Notes: a model not told the origin generated them from the letters alone. Numbered from the stretch's first letter, positions 41,818 through 52,527 are shown. The stretch is 64,000 bases of DNA from DASVRA01 sp036388855 (GCA_036388855.1 DASVRA010000024.1:109935-173934); one strand, 5' to 3'. Program-made: numbers and translations.

Positions 41818-44292
41818 TTAGACCACCCAGATGTCGCCCGCGGTCAGCGCGAGCCCCGCATCCAGCACCGCGAACAGCGTCTGGCCGCCCGCGCCGTCGC
41901 CGTTGGTGTCGTAGTAGAGGTTGCCCGTCGCGTCGTCGTAGATGATGCGGTGCGAGGCGTTGGTCGCCTCCGTTCCCACATGGAACTGGTAGTTCGGCAG
42001 CTTGCCGTCGAAAAGCCAGGTGAACACGGAGCTGTTCAGTTCGATCCGGTCCTGGCCGACGGTGAAGTCGTCGATCACGTCGAAGTTGCTAACGCCGTTC
42101 GGGGTCGAGTTGAACAGGAACCGGTCCGCTCCCGTGCCGCCTACGAGGGTGTCGTTGCCGCCGAGGCCGCACAGGCGGTCGCCCCCAGCGTCGCCGCGCA
42201 GCAGATCGGCGCCCGAGCTGCCGTTCACGGTGTCGTCACCGCCGCCGCCGTTCACCGTCGCGGCTTGACTGAGGGTGACGGTCTCGGCGCCGTTTCCGCC
42301 ATTGTACACCCCCTCGTAGGCGGCCCCGTAATACTTGATCGCCTCGAAGTTCTTGACCACGCCCACCACGGTGTCGCCGACGCGTATGTTCCTGCCGTCG
42401 AAGGTCGAGCCGGGCAGCGAACCGAACGACAGCTCGAGCCGGTCCGCCCCCGCGCCGCCGTCGTAGACCGCGCCGCCAATGCTCGCGTCGGCGGAGCTCT
42501 GGTAGTCGTAGAGCAGCAGATAGTCCGCCCCGTCACCGAGCTGCAGCTTGTCCTTGCCGGCGATGAAGCCGGTGACGCTGTCCTCGCCGGCGCCGGCGTC
42601 CAGCGTATCGGAGCCCGCGCCGGTGTAGACGGTGTCGTTGCCGCCCAGCATGGTCAGCAGGCTGTCGCCCGCGCCCACGTAAACGGCGTCACCCAGGTCG
42701 CCGCCCTGGAACACGTGATCTCCGGCGTTGTAGTATGCGTAGAAGATCAGCCGCTCCATCGAAGTCGCGGTGGCCACGGTCAGGCCGTCGACCTGCACCC
42801 TGGTGGTGGCGCCCAGGACCAGGCGGTAGCGGGTGGGATCATCCTCCTGGCTGGCGTTCACCTGCAAGGTATCGACGCCGGCGCCGCCCATCGCCTTGTC
42901 CAGCAGGGCGTCGCCCACCGTTCCCGTGTCGAGCTGCTGCGACAGGGTCAGGAAGTCGTCGCCCTCGCCGCCGTCGAGGGTATCTTGGCCGACCCCGCCG
43001 CTGAGGCTGTCGTTGCCGAGGCCGCCGGTAAGCTTGTCGCTGTCCTGCGGCGTGAGGTCGGTCCAGTAGTCGTAGTCGGCGCTGATGGAGTCGTTACCGT
43101 CGCCGCCGGTGAGCGTGTCGGCGCCGGCCTCGCCTTGAATGATGTCGTTGCCGTCGCCGCCGATGACCTGGTCGGCGCCGCCGCCGGCATAGAGGGTGTC
43201 GTTGTCGAGGCCGCCTTCGAGCCGGTCGGCTCCGGCCGCGGTGTAGATCGCGTCTTCGCCGGCTTCGCCGTAGACTGTGTCTGCCTCGGTGCTGCCCCGG
43301 CTCCCGGTCTCGACGTAGTCGAGGTAATCGTTGCCGTCACCGAGGTGAACGAGATCGGCCCCGCCGCCCGGATCGACATAGTCGCCCCCCGCGCCGCTAT
43401 TGATCGTGTCGTTGCCATATCCGGCCTCGACATGATCCCCGCCGAGGCCGGTCAGGGTCGCCCGGTCGTCGCCAAAGCCAAGGCGCATTGAGGCGCCGAG
43501 CGCCTGATTCAGGGTCACCACATCGGCGCCGGACCCAGTGGCGAAGTCGTACAGCCGTTCGCAATTCTTGATCGTCCCCCAGGCGCCGAGGCTGATCTTC
43601 CCGCCACGGCCGGTGTCAACGGTGATCGAATCGGAGGCGGCCGACAGGTCGAAGCTGGCGACGTCGTAATCGGCTCCCCCGTCGATGTCCTGGATGCCTG
43701 CGCCGCCTTCGAGCCAATCGTCGCCCCCATTCCCGCGCAGGACATCGTTGCCGCCCTCGCCGGCGATGGTGTCGTTGAAGTCCCCGCCGGCGATGAAGTC
43801 GTTGCCGTTGCCGGACACAAACAGCATCTTTTCGATGTTGCTGACCGATACTGTGGGGGCTTGGTCCAGGTAGATGACGCTTGGCGCCGTCCCCAACACG
43901 AAGCTGATCGGCAGGTTGGTCGGCGTGCTGCCGTAGGGCCAGTTGAACCGCACCTCGAGGGTGTCGACGCCGGCCCCGCCGTTGGCCACGTCGCCGGTGT
44001 CGGGCGACCAGAAGTTCAGATGGTCGTCGCCGGCGCCCCCGCGCAGGGTGTCGTGGCCGATGATCCCCGAAAAGCCCCAGGGAATATCGCTGACGTCCCA
44101 AAGGATGTCGTTGCCGTCGCCGCCCTGAAGGTCGTCGCTCCCGACTCCGCCGTCGATGTTGTCGTTGCCGCCGGCGCCGTCGAGGTTGTCGTTCCCCTCC
44201 TCGCCCCACATGCCGTTGTTGGCGTCGGTGCCAGTGGCGATGTCGTTGCCGGCGTCGCCGTAATAGTAGTTGCCGTTCCAAGCTCCGGACAT
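41818..44292 (-). CDS. Large RTX calcium-binding secreted protein
   Basis: An 824-residue protein that is almost entirely RTX repeats (GGxGxDxLx), in blocks at about 1-90, 145-190, 240-420, 540-610 and 690-740. Between them are non-repeat spacers that repeat a theme of ExxxFxx (for example SNIEKMLFVSGNGNDF and TSMERLIFYAYYNAGDH). The last 110 residues are a serralysin-like C-terminal block (DVIDDFTVGQDRIEL) ending AGDIWVV, a type I secretion signal form. There is no N-terminal signal peptide and no enzyme domain. It converges with the TadG-like gene, 4 bases apart. Confidence 0.85.
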   Translation of the reverse strand: MSGAWNGNYYYGDAGNDIATGTDANNGMWGEEGNDNLDGAGGNDNIDGGVGSDDLQGGDGNDILWDVSDIPWGFSGIIGHDTLRGGAGDDHLNFWSPDTGDVANGGAGVDTLEVRFNWPYGSTPTNLPISFVLGTAPSVIYLDQAPTVSVSNIEKMLFVSGNGNDFIAGGDFNDTIAGEGGNDVLRGNGGDDWLEGGAGIQDIDGGADYDVASFDLSAASDSITVDTGRGGKISLGAWGTIKNCERLYDFATGSGADVVTLNQALGASMRLGFGDDRATLTGLGGDHVEAGYGNDTINSGAGGDYVDPGGGADLVHLGDGNDYLDYVETGSRGSTEADTVYGEAGEDAIYTAAGADRLEGGLDNDTLYAGGGADQVIGGDGNDIIQGEAGADTLTGGDGNDSISADYDYWTDLTPQDSDKLTGGLGNDSLSGGVGQDTLDGGEGDDFLTLSQQLDTGTVGDALLDKAMGGAGVDTLQVNASQEDDPTRYRLVLGATTRVQVDGLTVATATSMERLIFYAYYNAGDHVFQGGDLGDAVYVGAGDSLLTMLGGNDTVYTGAGSDTLDAGAGEDSVTGFIAGKDKLQLGDGADYLLLYDYQSSADASIGGAVYDGGAGADRLELSFGSLPGSTFDGRNIRVGDTVVGVVKNFEAIKYYGAAYEGVYNGGNGAETVTLSQAATVNGGGGDDTVNGSSGADLLRGDAGGDRLCGLGGNDTLVGGTGADRFLFNSTPNGVSNFDVIDDFTVGQDRIELNSSVFTWLFDGKLPNYQFHVGTEATNASHRIIYDDATGNLYYDTNGDGAGGQTLFAVLDAGLALTAGDIWVV

Positions 44293-44607
44293 GCGTCCCC
44301 CTGTGTTCCGCCAGGACCCGAGCAGGACCTGTTCACCCCTAAAGGCGCGAACCGCCGTAAAAACGGGTCACGCCGCACGAGCTCGCGGCCGGACTGTGCG
44401 ATCCACCCTCCCGGGGAGGAAAGGGACATGAAGGGACACAAGCGGACAAAGGCGATTTGCCGCATGGCTTGATTAGCCTTCGCTTCGGGTAATGGGGCGG
44501 ACGGGTCCTCCATCGGGGAAGCCCCTGTCGTCGGCGGGTTACAGCTCGTAGCCCGCGGCAAGTCCCCCCGGGCGGTCAACGCGCCCGTCAAGCTAACCGG
44601 CCGCGGC
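44293..44607. other. Intergenic region, 315 bases, with hairpins
   Basis: It lies between two minus-strand genes. It contains a strong hairpin (44534-44542 with 44548-44556, 9 pairs, 5-base loop), a second stem around GGGCG-N7-CGCCC near 44570-44586, and the palindrome CCTCCCGGGGAGG near 44408. On the plus strand, GGGGAGGAAAG precedes a 14-codon frame at 44428-44472 (MKGHKRTKAICRMA). No known RNA family was recognised. Promoter of the RTX gene is expected here. Confidence 0.4.
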
Positions 44608-45132
44608 TTAGGAGGCGGGGGGCGGGGCCAGCCGCACCGTCACGTCGTCGTCCGCGTAAGCCGTCATGGTCTGACCGGGGTTGATCTCAATCTCCTTGCC
44701 CTTCTTGAGTAGGCCAAGCGGCCCGAACAGCACCGTCAGCGCCACGGTCGCGCCGACCGCGCCCTTGCCTTCGCCGCCCTTGTTGCCGCGCAGGCGGACG
44801 CGGGTGTCGCCGATCTTGATGTAGTTGAAGCGGACGTTGAGCTTGCCGGCCTTGCCCATGAAGCCCCGCTTTTCGGCCTCGACCACTTCGCCGACGCCGC
44901 GGTAGCCCTCGGGGATCTTCACCCCGTTGGCCAGCACGATCTCGTCGGCCGTGCTGATCGAGAACCGGTCGCCGGCGGTATTGGTGCCGGAGGAGATCTT
45001 GTCATCGAACCGGATCGGGATCTCGGTTCCTTCCGGTATGGACACCGTCTGGACCTGGGCGGCCGCGGAGGCGGCCAGGCCAAACAGGAACACGCCGGCC
45101 ACCGCGGAACGGGCCATACGCGCACTGATCAT
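44608..45132 (-). CDS. Exported hypothetical protein
   Basis: A 174-residue protein. ATG 45132 is favoured by a GGGGGAA site and a clear signal peptide (MISARMARSAVAGVFLFGLA, cleavage after AAAQ). The mature part begins with TVSIPEGTEIPIRFDDKISSG, includes FSISTADEIVLANGVKIPEG and the strongly conserved-looking LNVRFNYIKIGDTRVRLRGN, and ends with a possible short membrane segment (VALTVLFGPLGLL). This layout resembles TrbI-like or DUF-type envelope proteins. Function unknown. Confidence 0.6.
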   Translation of the reverse strand: MISARMARSAVAGVFLFGLAASAAAQVQTVSIPEGTEIPIRFDDKISSGTNTAGDRFSISTADEIVLANGVKIPEGYRGVGEVVEAEKRGFMGKAGKLNVRFNYIKIGDTRVRLRGNKGGEGKGAVGATVALTVLFGPLGLLKKGKEIEINPGQTMTAYADDDVTVRLAPPPAS

Positions 45133-45279
45133 CAAACATTCCCCCTTCGCGCCGACGGGCGCGCAGGTTGTTCTATCCCGCTTCTCGAGAGTCGCAACTG
45201 CGGCCAATGGCTGCCGCGCCGCCGGAACTTCGCGCGGGAACGGGCGCTAGCAGCCCAGATCATCCGAGGGAAAACGCCC

Positions 45280-46023
45280 ATGCCGCTAGCGCTACAAGCG
45301 GGCTTCCGGGGCCTGTTCAGCGGCTCGGCGCTCTTGCTGGGGGCGCTGGTCGGCTACTTCGCCCGGGTTCCCCAAAGGCTGATCGCGGCCATCATGGCCT
45401 TCGGCTCGGGCGTGTTAATCTCGGCCCTGTCGTTCGACCTGATGGACGAAGCCTACCGCCGCGGCGGCCTCGACGCCGCGGCGGTAGGCTTCCTCGGCGG
45501 TGCGGCGGTCTACACCCTGGCCAACATCGTGCTCGCCCGCGCCGGCGCCCGGCACCGCAAGCGCTCGGGCGAGCATCAGGCGAAGTCGGACAGCAACGGC
45601 GGAGCCATCGCCTTGGGCGCCTTGCTCGACGGCATCCCGGAGTCGGTGGTGATCGGCGTCAGCCTGATCGCCGGCGGCGCGGTCGGCTGGGTGGCGGTGG
45701 TGGCGGTGTTCCTGTCTAACGTGCCCGAGGGCCTCTCCAGCGCCGCGGGCATGAAGACCGCCGGCCGTTCGCCACTCTACGTCTTCGGCCTGTGGAGCGC
45801 GATTACCCTGGTCTCCGGTCTGGCGGCGCTCGGCGGCTACGCCCTGCTGCAGGACGCCTCGCCCAACCTGGTCGCAGGGATCCAGGCGCTGGCGGCGGGC
45901 GCCATCCTGGCCATGATAGCAGACACCATGATCCCGGAGGCCTTCGAGGTCGCTCACGACTACGCCGGCATGATTACAGTCGCCGGTTTCCTGTCCGCCT
46001 TCGCATTGACCAAGCTGAGTTGA
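45280..46023 (+). CDS. ZIP family metal transporter
   Basis: A 247-residue inner-membrane protein with about eight helices. The metal-binding helices carry ALGALLDGIPESVVIGVSL and VFLSNVPEGLSSAAGMKTAG, the bacterial variant of the ZIP HNxPEG motif in which the His is replaced by Asp or Ser-Asn. The variable loop after helix 3 (ARHRKRSGEHQAKSDSNG) is His/Lys-rich. Probable substrate is zinc or another divalent metal. Start ATG 45280. It lies 180 bases before clpS. Confidence 0.85.
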   Translation: MPLALQAGFRGLFSGSALLLGALVGYFARVPQRLIAAIMAFGSGVLISALSFDLMDEAYRRGGLDAAAVGFLGGAAVYTLANIVLARAGARHRKRSGEHQAKSDSNGGAIALGALLDGIPESVVIGVSLIAGGAVGWVAVVAVFLSNVPEGLSSAAGMKTAGRSPLYVFGLWSAITLVSGLAALGGYALLQDASPNLVAGIQALAAGAILAMIADTMIPEAFEVAHDYAGMITVAGFLSAFALTKLS

Positions 46024-46203
46024 GCATCATGTAGAGTTGGTTTCGCAGGCAGCTGCAGCGGCGGGAGACGCCCGCCATCCCGCCCCTCCGCGCGTTCCCC
46101 GCGAGAGGCCGCCCCCGCCCCTTCCATAAACCGCCTGATTCCATATCTACTCAGGCCGTCGGGGCGCATCCTCGCCCGCACGGTTGGAGAACGGTTCGGG
46201 CGC

Positions 46204-46539
46204 ATGGCCGATCGCAAGGTCAAGGATGGGCAGGGCGGCGGCGTCGGCGAGACGCTGGCGCCGGAGGCTAAGGTCAAGACGGCCAAGCCTTCGCTCTATC
46301 GCGTCCTGCTCCTCAACGACGACTACACCCCGATGGAATTCGTGGTTTACGTCCTGGAACGTTTCTTCAACAAATCGCGCGAGGATGCGACCCGAGTCAT
46401 GCTCCATGTGCATCAGCACGGGGTTGGGGTCTGCGGCGTCTTCACCTACGAGGTGGCCGAAACCAAGGTCGCCCAGGTGATCGACACCGCCCGCAGACAC
46501 CAGCACCCATTGCAGTGCACGATGGAAAAAGCGGAGTGA
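46204..46539 (+). CDS. clpS: ATP-dependent Clp protease adapter protein
   Basis: ClpS delivers N-degron proteins to ClpA. The 111-residue protein has a basic disordered N-terminal tail (about 1-28). The core is YRVLLLNDDYTPMEFVVYVL, with the Asp-Asp of the substrate pocket, and MLHVHQHGVGVCGVFTYEVAE, with the pocket His. ATG 46204. The clpA start codon lies 12 bases after its stop, so the pair is co-transcribed. Confidence 0.96.
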   Translation: MADRKVKDGQGGGVGETLAPEAKVKTAKPSLYRVLLLNDDYTPMEFVVYVLERFFNKSREDATRVMLHVHQHGVGVCGVFTYEVAETKVAQVIDTARRHQHPLQCTMEKAE

Positions 46540-46551
46540 AAGACCCACACA

Positions 46552-48870
<2,319 letters not shown>

Positions 48871-48887
48871 CGGCGGGGGCAGGGCAG

Positions 48888-49511
48888 ATGATCGCGCTCC
48901 TCCTGGCTGCGGCCGCCTTGACCACGGGCGACCGGCCGCCGGAGTTGCTCGGCGACAAGCCCCAGCCCGAATACCTGGACTGGCTGAAGGCCGAGACAAT
49001 CCGCCGCGAGCCAGCCTCTTCGGCCCAGCCCTCCTGTTCCACCGCCAAGGCGGAGCCGATCGGCTGGCGCGCAGGGCCAATGACTCAAGAGGACGAGACG
49101 CTGGCCAAGGGGCCCTCGGCCTATGAGAAGCTGCGCTTCTCCGGCTGCGGCCGCGCCTCGGTGCAGAACCTGCTGGTGGCGCGGCTCAAGGACGGCGGCT
49201 GGCGCGCCACCAGCCTGGCGCCCGGCGACAGTCGGGCCGACGTGGTGCTGCAGACCGACGTGGCCAAGGTCTGGTTCCCCGCGGTGCGCAACAAGGCGCC
49301 CCAGGCCTGCCAGGGCGAGGAGTGGATGCGCTGGTTCCGCCGCGGCGAGGCGCGAGTGGAGAAGGAGCCGGATCCGGAGACGGGGGAATGGGTCGAGGTC
49401 TGGCCCGCCGCGCTCTGTGGCGAGGACCGATCGATCCGCCTAACCTTTCGTCCCACCAAGGAAAATGGCGGCGCCGAGTTCCGAATGGAACCGCTGGCGA
49501 AGCCCGGCTAG
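48888..49511 (+). CDS. Exported hypothetical protein
   Basis: A 207-residue protein. ATG 48888 gives a short signal peptide (MIALLLAAAALTTGDRP). A GTG at 48867 overlapping the clpA stop is an alternative. The mature part contains paired Cys residues (PSCSTAKAE, FSGCGRAS, APQACQGEEWMRWFRRGEA, AALCGEDRSIRLTF), which suggests disulfides. It ends EFRMEPLAKPG. No family recognised. It follows clpA by 17 bases and overlaps convergent bpt by 4. Confidence 0.6.
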   Translation: MIALLLAAAALTTGDRPPELLGDKPQPEYLDWLKAETIRREPASSAQPSCSTAKAEPIGWRAGPMTQEDETLAKGPSAYEKLRFSGCGRASVQNLLVARLKDGGWRATSLAPGDSRADVVLQTDVAKVWFPAVRNKAPQACQGEEWMRWFRRGEARVEKEPDPETGEWVEVWPAALCGEDRSIRLTFRPTKENGGAEFRMEPLAKPG

Positions 49512-50257
49512 GCCAGCCGGTCGCGGGCGGACAGGAGCCGCCAGCGGGAGCCCTGCAGAACTTCGATCGGCCGGAACCGCGCCTTGTAGTCCATTTTCGG
49601 GGAGCCCGGCACCCAGTAGCCGAGGTAGACGTAGGGGATGGTGTGCAGCTGGGCCTGGACCACATGGTCCAGGATCACGAACGAGCCCAGGCTGCGGCGC
49701 GCGAACGCTGGATCGTAGAAGCTGTAGACCAGCGACAGGCCGTCGCCCATGGCGTCCACCAGGGCGCAGGCGATCAGGTCGCCGGGGCCCCCGTCCGACG
49801 GCAGTCGGTACTCGAGGATATGGGTGCGGACCGCCGTGTCCTCGACCATGGCCACATAGTCCGACCAGGTCATCTCGGCCATGCCGCCGCCGGGATGGCG
49901 GCCCTCGAGGTACCGCCGCAGCAAGTCGAATTGCTCACGGGTGGCCTCGGCCTCCACCAGGTGGCGGACCAGGTCGGCGTTGCGGTCCAGGACGCGCTTT
50001 TCCGAGCGGGAGAAGGGGTATTCCAGCGCCGGGATGCGGGCGGAGATGCAAGCGTTGCAACCCTGGCAGGCCGGGCGGTAGGCGATGTTCTGCGACCGGC
50101 GGAAACCGGCCTGGGTCAACGAGTCGTTGACCTGGGGCCCTTCGTGCAGCGGCAGGTGCACGAACATCTTTCGCTCCTCCCGCCCCGGCAGATAGGGGCA
50201 GGGGGTCGGCGCCGTCATGAAGAAGCGCAGTTTTCGGGTGGGAACGTGCTGGGTCAC
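49508..50257 (-). CDS. bpt: Aspartate/glutamate leucyl (arginyl)-transferase
   Basis: Bpt/Ate1-type transferase that adds a destabilising residue to proteins with acidic N-termini, marking them for ClpS-ClpAP. The 249-residue protein contains the N-terminal Cys block ACQGCNACISARIPA, and LTAGFRRS-like LTQAGFRRSQNIAYRP. The C-terminal GNAT-like half has SLVYSFYDPAFARRSLGSF and YVYLGYWVPGSPKMDYKARF. The start is GTG 50257 (VTQHVPTRKLRFFMTAP), which is where homologues begin; the longer frame is unsupported. It is adjacent to clpS-clpA. Confidence 0.93.
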   Translation of the reverse strand: MTQHVPTRKLRFFMTAPTPCPYLPGREERKMFVHLPLHEGPQVNDSLTQAGFRRSQNIAYRPACQGCNACISARIPALEYPFSRSEKRVLDRNADLVRHLVEAEATREQFDLLRRYLEGRHPGGGMAEMTWSDYVAMVEDTAVRTHILEYRLPSDGGPGDLIACALVDAMGDGLSLVYSFYDPAFARRSLGSFVILDHVVQAQLHTIPYVYLGYWVPGSPKMDYKARFRPIEVLQGSRWRLLSARDRLA

Positions 50258-50321
50258 TGGGTGCTGGAAAACGCTTTGACTAAGGCGGATTAACGCCCTT
50301 ACCCGCCGCGCTTGCAAGCGC

Positions 50322-51221
50322 CTATGGCTGCGCCTGGGGCGGCAGGACCGGCGCCTCCCGCAGCAACACGATGGCGATGCGGCGGTTTCCCGCCAGGGTC
50401 GGGTCGTCCGGGTAGAGCGGATCCGAGGCCGCCTTGCCGGAAACCTGGTAGACGCGGTCGGGATCGACGCCGGCCTGCTGAAGCACCGCGCGCGACGCGT
50501 CCGCCCTTGCCGCCGAAAGGGTCCAGTCGCCCGCCGCCTTGCCGCCCTGCACAGCCGAGGTGTGGCCGGCGATGGTGATGCGGTTGGGCAACTGGTTGAT
50601 CACCTTGGCCACGGCGCGCAGCAGTATGCGGGCGCGGTCGTTCGGCTGCGGGCGGCCTTCGGCGAACATCGAGCGGCCCTCCTGGTCGATCAGCTGGATG
50701 CGCAGGCCCTCGGGCGTCTGGTCGATCAGCAGCTGCTTGGACAGCTCCGCCAACTCCGGCATGTCCTGCAGCGCCTGCTTCAGCGATGTCGCCGCGCTTT
50801 GGAACGCCGCCGCCTCTCGCTTGCGCAGCTCCTCGCGGATGGCGGTTTCGCTGGCGCTGTCGAGATTGGACTGCTTGGCGTCCTGCCCTTGTTCGGTGGT
50901 CTCGCGCGGCGACTCCGGCGCCATCTGCTCCATAACACTCTTGGAGCCCGCCGCCGAGGCGCCGTCGTTGGCGAGCGAGGTGCCGCCCAGGATCGAGCCG
51001 TTGCCCGAGGTGGTCTCCGACACGCTGGCCGGGGCGAAGTAGTCGGCGATGCCGCGCTTCTGCTCGGGGCTGGTGGTGTTGATCAGCCACATCAGCAGGA
51101 AGAAGGCCATCATCGCGGTGACGAAGTCGGCGTAGGCCACCTTCCACGCGCCGCCGTGGTGGGCGTGGCCGCCGCCCTTCTTGATCTTCCTGATGATGAT
51201 GGGCGCGTCCCCGACGGCCAT
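50322..51221 (-). CDS. motB: Flagellar motor stator protein MotB
   Basis: MotB anchors the stator to peptidoglycan. The 299-residue protein has a basic N-terminus, one membrane helix (AMMAFFLLMWLIN) and the proton-binding Asp 32 in VAYADFVTAM. A plug-like helix follows, and then the OmpA-like domain (about 180-290) with RITIAGHTSAV, LSAARADASRAVLQQAGVD and NRRIAIVLL. motA is not adjacent. A TTAA-N7-TTGA sequence 43-57 bases upstream resembles a CtrA site. Confidence 0.95.
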   Translation of the reverse strand: MAVGDAPIIIRKIKKGGGHAHHGGAWKVAYADFVTAMMAFFLLMWLINTTSPEQKRGIADYFAPASVSETTSGNGSILGGTSLANDGASAAGSKSVMEQMAPESPRETTEQGQDAKQSNLDSASETAIREELRKREAAAFQSAATSLKQALQDMPELAELSKQLLIDQTPEGLRIQLIDQEGRSMFAEGRPQPNDRARILLRAVAKVINQLPNRITIAGHTSAVQGGKAAGDWTLSAARADASRAVLQQAGVDPDRVYQVSGKAASDPLYPDDPTLAGNRRIAIVLLREAPVLPPQAQP

Positions 51222-51263
51222 GGCTGCACCCCGATGCGTGGGCCCAAGCTGCCTCGCGCCTTC

Positions 51264-51278
51264 TTAAGATGCCGTTGA
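51264..51278. promoter_or_regulatory. Possible CtrA-binding site upstream of motB
   Basis: TTAA-N7-TTGA, one base from the TTAA-N7-TTAA consensus of the cell-cycle regulator CtrA, which controls early flagellar genes in Caulobacterales. It lies 43 bases before the motB start. A single near match in 290 bases is weak evidence. Confidence 0.3.
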
Positions 51279-51316
51279 GCTTAACGGCGCGGCAGACGCC
51301 ATGCGGAGGCGGCGCT

Positions 51317-51334
51317 TTTTGCCGCCCGGCAAAA
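51317..51334. promoter_or_regulatory. Candidate FlbD (ftr) site upstream of flagellin 1
   Basis: TTTTGCCG-CC-CGGCAAAA, a perfect palindrome with a 2-base centre, about 120 bases upstream of the predicted sigma-54 transcription start. Position and CGGCAAAA half-site fit the enhancer elements (ftr) bound by FlbD in Caulobacter. A CGGCAAAA half-site recurs at a like distance before flagellin 2. Confidence 0.5.
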
Positions 51335-51423
51335 CCGCCGAGGGTAATGGCCGCCGTGGCAGGAGCGGGTTCCTGAAAACGCAAACAAAGCAGTCGCCTG
51401 GCTCCGCGGGCCGGCCTCCCTTC

Positions 51424-51438
51424 TGGCCTTGCGATTGC
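51424..51438 (+). promoter_or_regulatory. Sigma-54 promoter of flagellin 1
   Basis: TGGCCTTGCGATTGC has GG and GC dinucleotides 10 bases apart and the TTGC of the -12 element, so it fits the sigma-54 consensus TGGCAC-N5-TTGC. Predicted start of transcription is near 51450, giving a leader of about 62 bases. Confidence 0.7.
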
Positions 51439-51450
51439 GTAGGTCCCCAC

Positions 51451-51481
51451 GGGCGAGAATCGCCCAGGCGGCAAAAGCCGC
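51451..51481 (+). promoter_or_regulatory. Tandem hairpins in the flagellin 1 leader
   Basis: Hairpin A is GGGCG-AGAAT-CGCCC (51451-51465), directly at the predicted 5' end. Hairpin B is GCGGC-AAAA-GCCGC (51468-51481). The flagellin 2 leader has the same pair in the same order (52556-52590). In Caulobacter the protein FlbT binds the flagellin leader, so this may be its target. Confidence 0.55.
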
Positions 51482-51511
51482 TCTTCTCCATCCAGAACGG
51501 AAGGCCTGCCG

Positions 51512-52342
51512 ATGATCTCGAACTCGGTTAACACCAACGTGGGCGCTCTGATCGCGCTCCAGAACCTCAACGCGACGAACAGGGAGCTCAACACCACCCA
51601 GAATCGCATCAACACCGGCATGAAGGTGGCGTCCGCCAAGGACGACGGCGCGATCTGGGCCATAGCCCAGAACCAGCGCTCGACCATCGGCGCCCTCGAC
51701 GCGGTCAAGGACTCGCTGAACCGGAACTCCTCGGTCATTGACGTGGCCGTGTCCGCGGGCGAGCAGGTCTCCGACCTGCTCAAGCAGATGAAGTCCAAGG
51801 CTCTCGCCGCCTCCGACACCTCGCTCGACACGACCAGCCGCACGGCCATGAACGAAGACTTCAAGGCCCTGCGCGACCAGATCGCCAAAGTCGTGGCCAA
51901 TGCCGACTTCAACGGGGTCAACCTGTTGAAGACCGGCGCCGTGGACCTCGCCGCCCTGGCCAACGCCAGCGGCTCCTCGCGGCTCACGGCCAAGGCCCAG
52001 GTCATGGCGCTGGGCGGAGCGATCGTGACGGTGGCCGCCGCCGCCTCGTTCAACACGGCGGCGACCGCGAGCGCGCTCATCGCGACCGTGGACGCCTCCC
52101 TGACCAACGTGGGCGCGGCGCTGGCCAAGCTGGGCACCGCCTCCAAGACGTTCGGCATGCATCTGGAGTTCATCTCCAAGCTGCAGGACTCGCTGGAAGC
52201 CGGCGTCGGCAACCTGGTGGATGCGGACCTGGCGAAGGAAAGCGCCAAGCTTCAGGCCCTGCAGACCAAGCAGCAGCTCGGAGTCCAGGCGCTGGCCATC
52301 GCCAACCAGGCCCCGCAGACGATTCTGTCCCTGTTCAGGTAA
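51512..52342 (+). CDS. Flagellin 1
   Basis: A 276-residue short flagellin of the Caulobacter type. The N-terminal D0/D1 region has SVNTNVGALIALQNLNATN and IWAIAQNQRSTIGALDAVKD. The C-terminal D0 region has GVGNLVDADLAKESAKLQAL and QQLGVQALAIANQAPQTILS. The central part is short with no variable D2/D3 domain. Exported by the flagellar apparatus with no signal peptide. It is the first of three paralogues here and ends in a strong hairpin terminator. The alternative start is unlikely, as MISNSVNTN fits the family. Confidence 0.96.
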   Translation: MISNSVNTNVGALIALQNLNATNRELNTTQNRINTGMKVASAKDDGAIWAIAQNQRSTIGALDAVKDSLNRNSSVIDVAVSAGEQVSDLLKQMKSKALAASDTSLDTTSRTAMNEDFKALRDQIAKVVANADFNGVNLLKTGAVDLAALANASGSSRLTAKAQVMALGGAIVTVAAAASFNTAATASALIATVDASLTNVGAALAKLGTASKTFGMHLEFISKLQDSLEAGVGNLVDADLAKESAKLQALQTKQQLGVQALAIANQAPQTILSLFR

Positions 52343-52348
52343 CCGCGT

Positions 52349-52380
52349 CGCCGGGCGGAGCCTCCACGCTCCGCCCGGCG
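52349..52380 (+). terminator. Terminator hairpin after flagellin 1
   Basis: A perfect 13-bp GC-rich stem (52349-52361 with 52368-52380) and a 6-base loop, starting 7 bases after the flagellin stop. It is followed by CTCCTTCG rather than a full T-run, so it may act as a terminator or as a 3' stabilising structure. Confidence 0.65.
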
Positions 52381-52439
52381 CTCCTTCGCGCCGGCGGCAG
52401 TTCTTGCCGCGGGCTGCGGCAGCTATTGCCCACCGCCAT

Positions 52440-52447
52440 CGGCAAAA
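52440..52447 (+). promoter_or_regulatory. CGGCAAAA half-site upstream of flagellin 2
   Basis: CGGCAAAA about 110 bases before the predicted sigma-54 start of flagellin 2. The same octamer forms the half-site of the palindrome before flagellin 1 at a like spacing. Possible FlbD contact; low information on its own. Confidence 0.3.
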
Positions 52448-52527
52448 TCAGCCTAGCCGCGTCGCTCCATCAGCCAAATTCCCCAACAAAATCAGAAGGC
52501 CCCGCCGCCATCCTGCGAAGGCTGATC

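Noticed and set aside
42703..42722. Second CACGTG sequence, in the RTX gene, as a parS site
   Set aside because: The flanks do not form the GTTC/GAAC arms; other CACGTG hexamers in the window fail in the same way.
41746..43491. A 581-codon plus-strand frame opposite the second RTX gene
   Set aside because: Shadow of the RTX repeats, as with the first RTX gene.
46060..46076. GGCGGG-N5-CCCGCC hairpin between the ZIP gene and clpS as a terminator
   Set aside because: Six-pair stem with no T-run; too common in DNA of this GC content to support a call.
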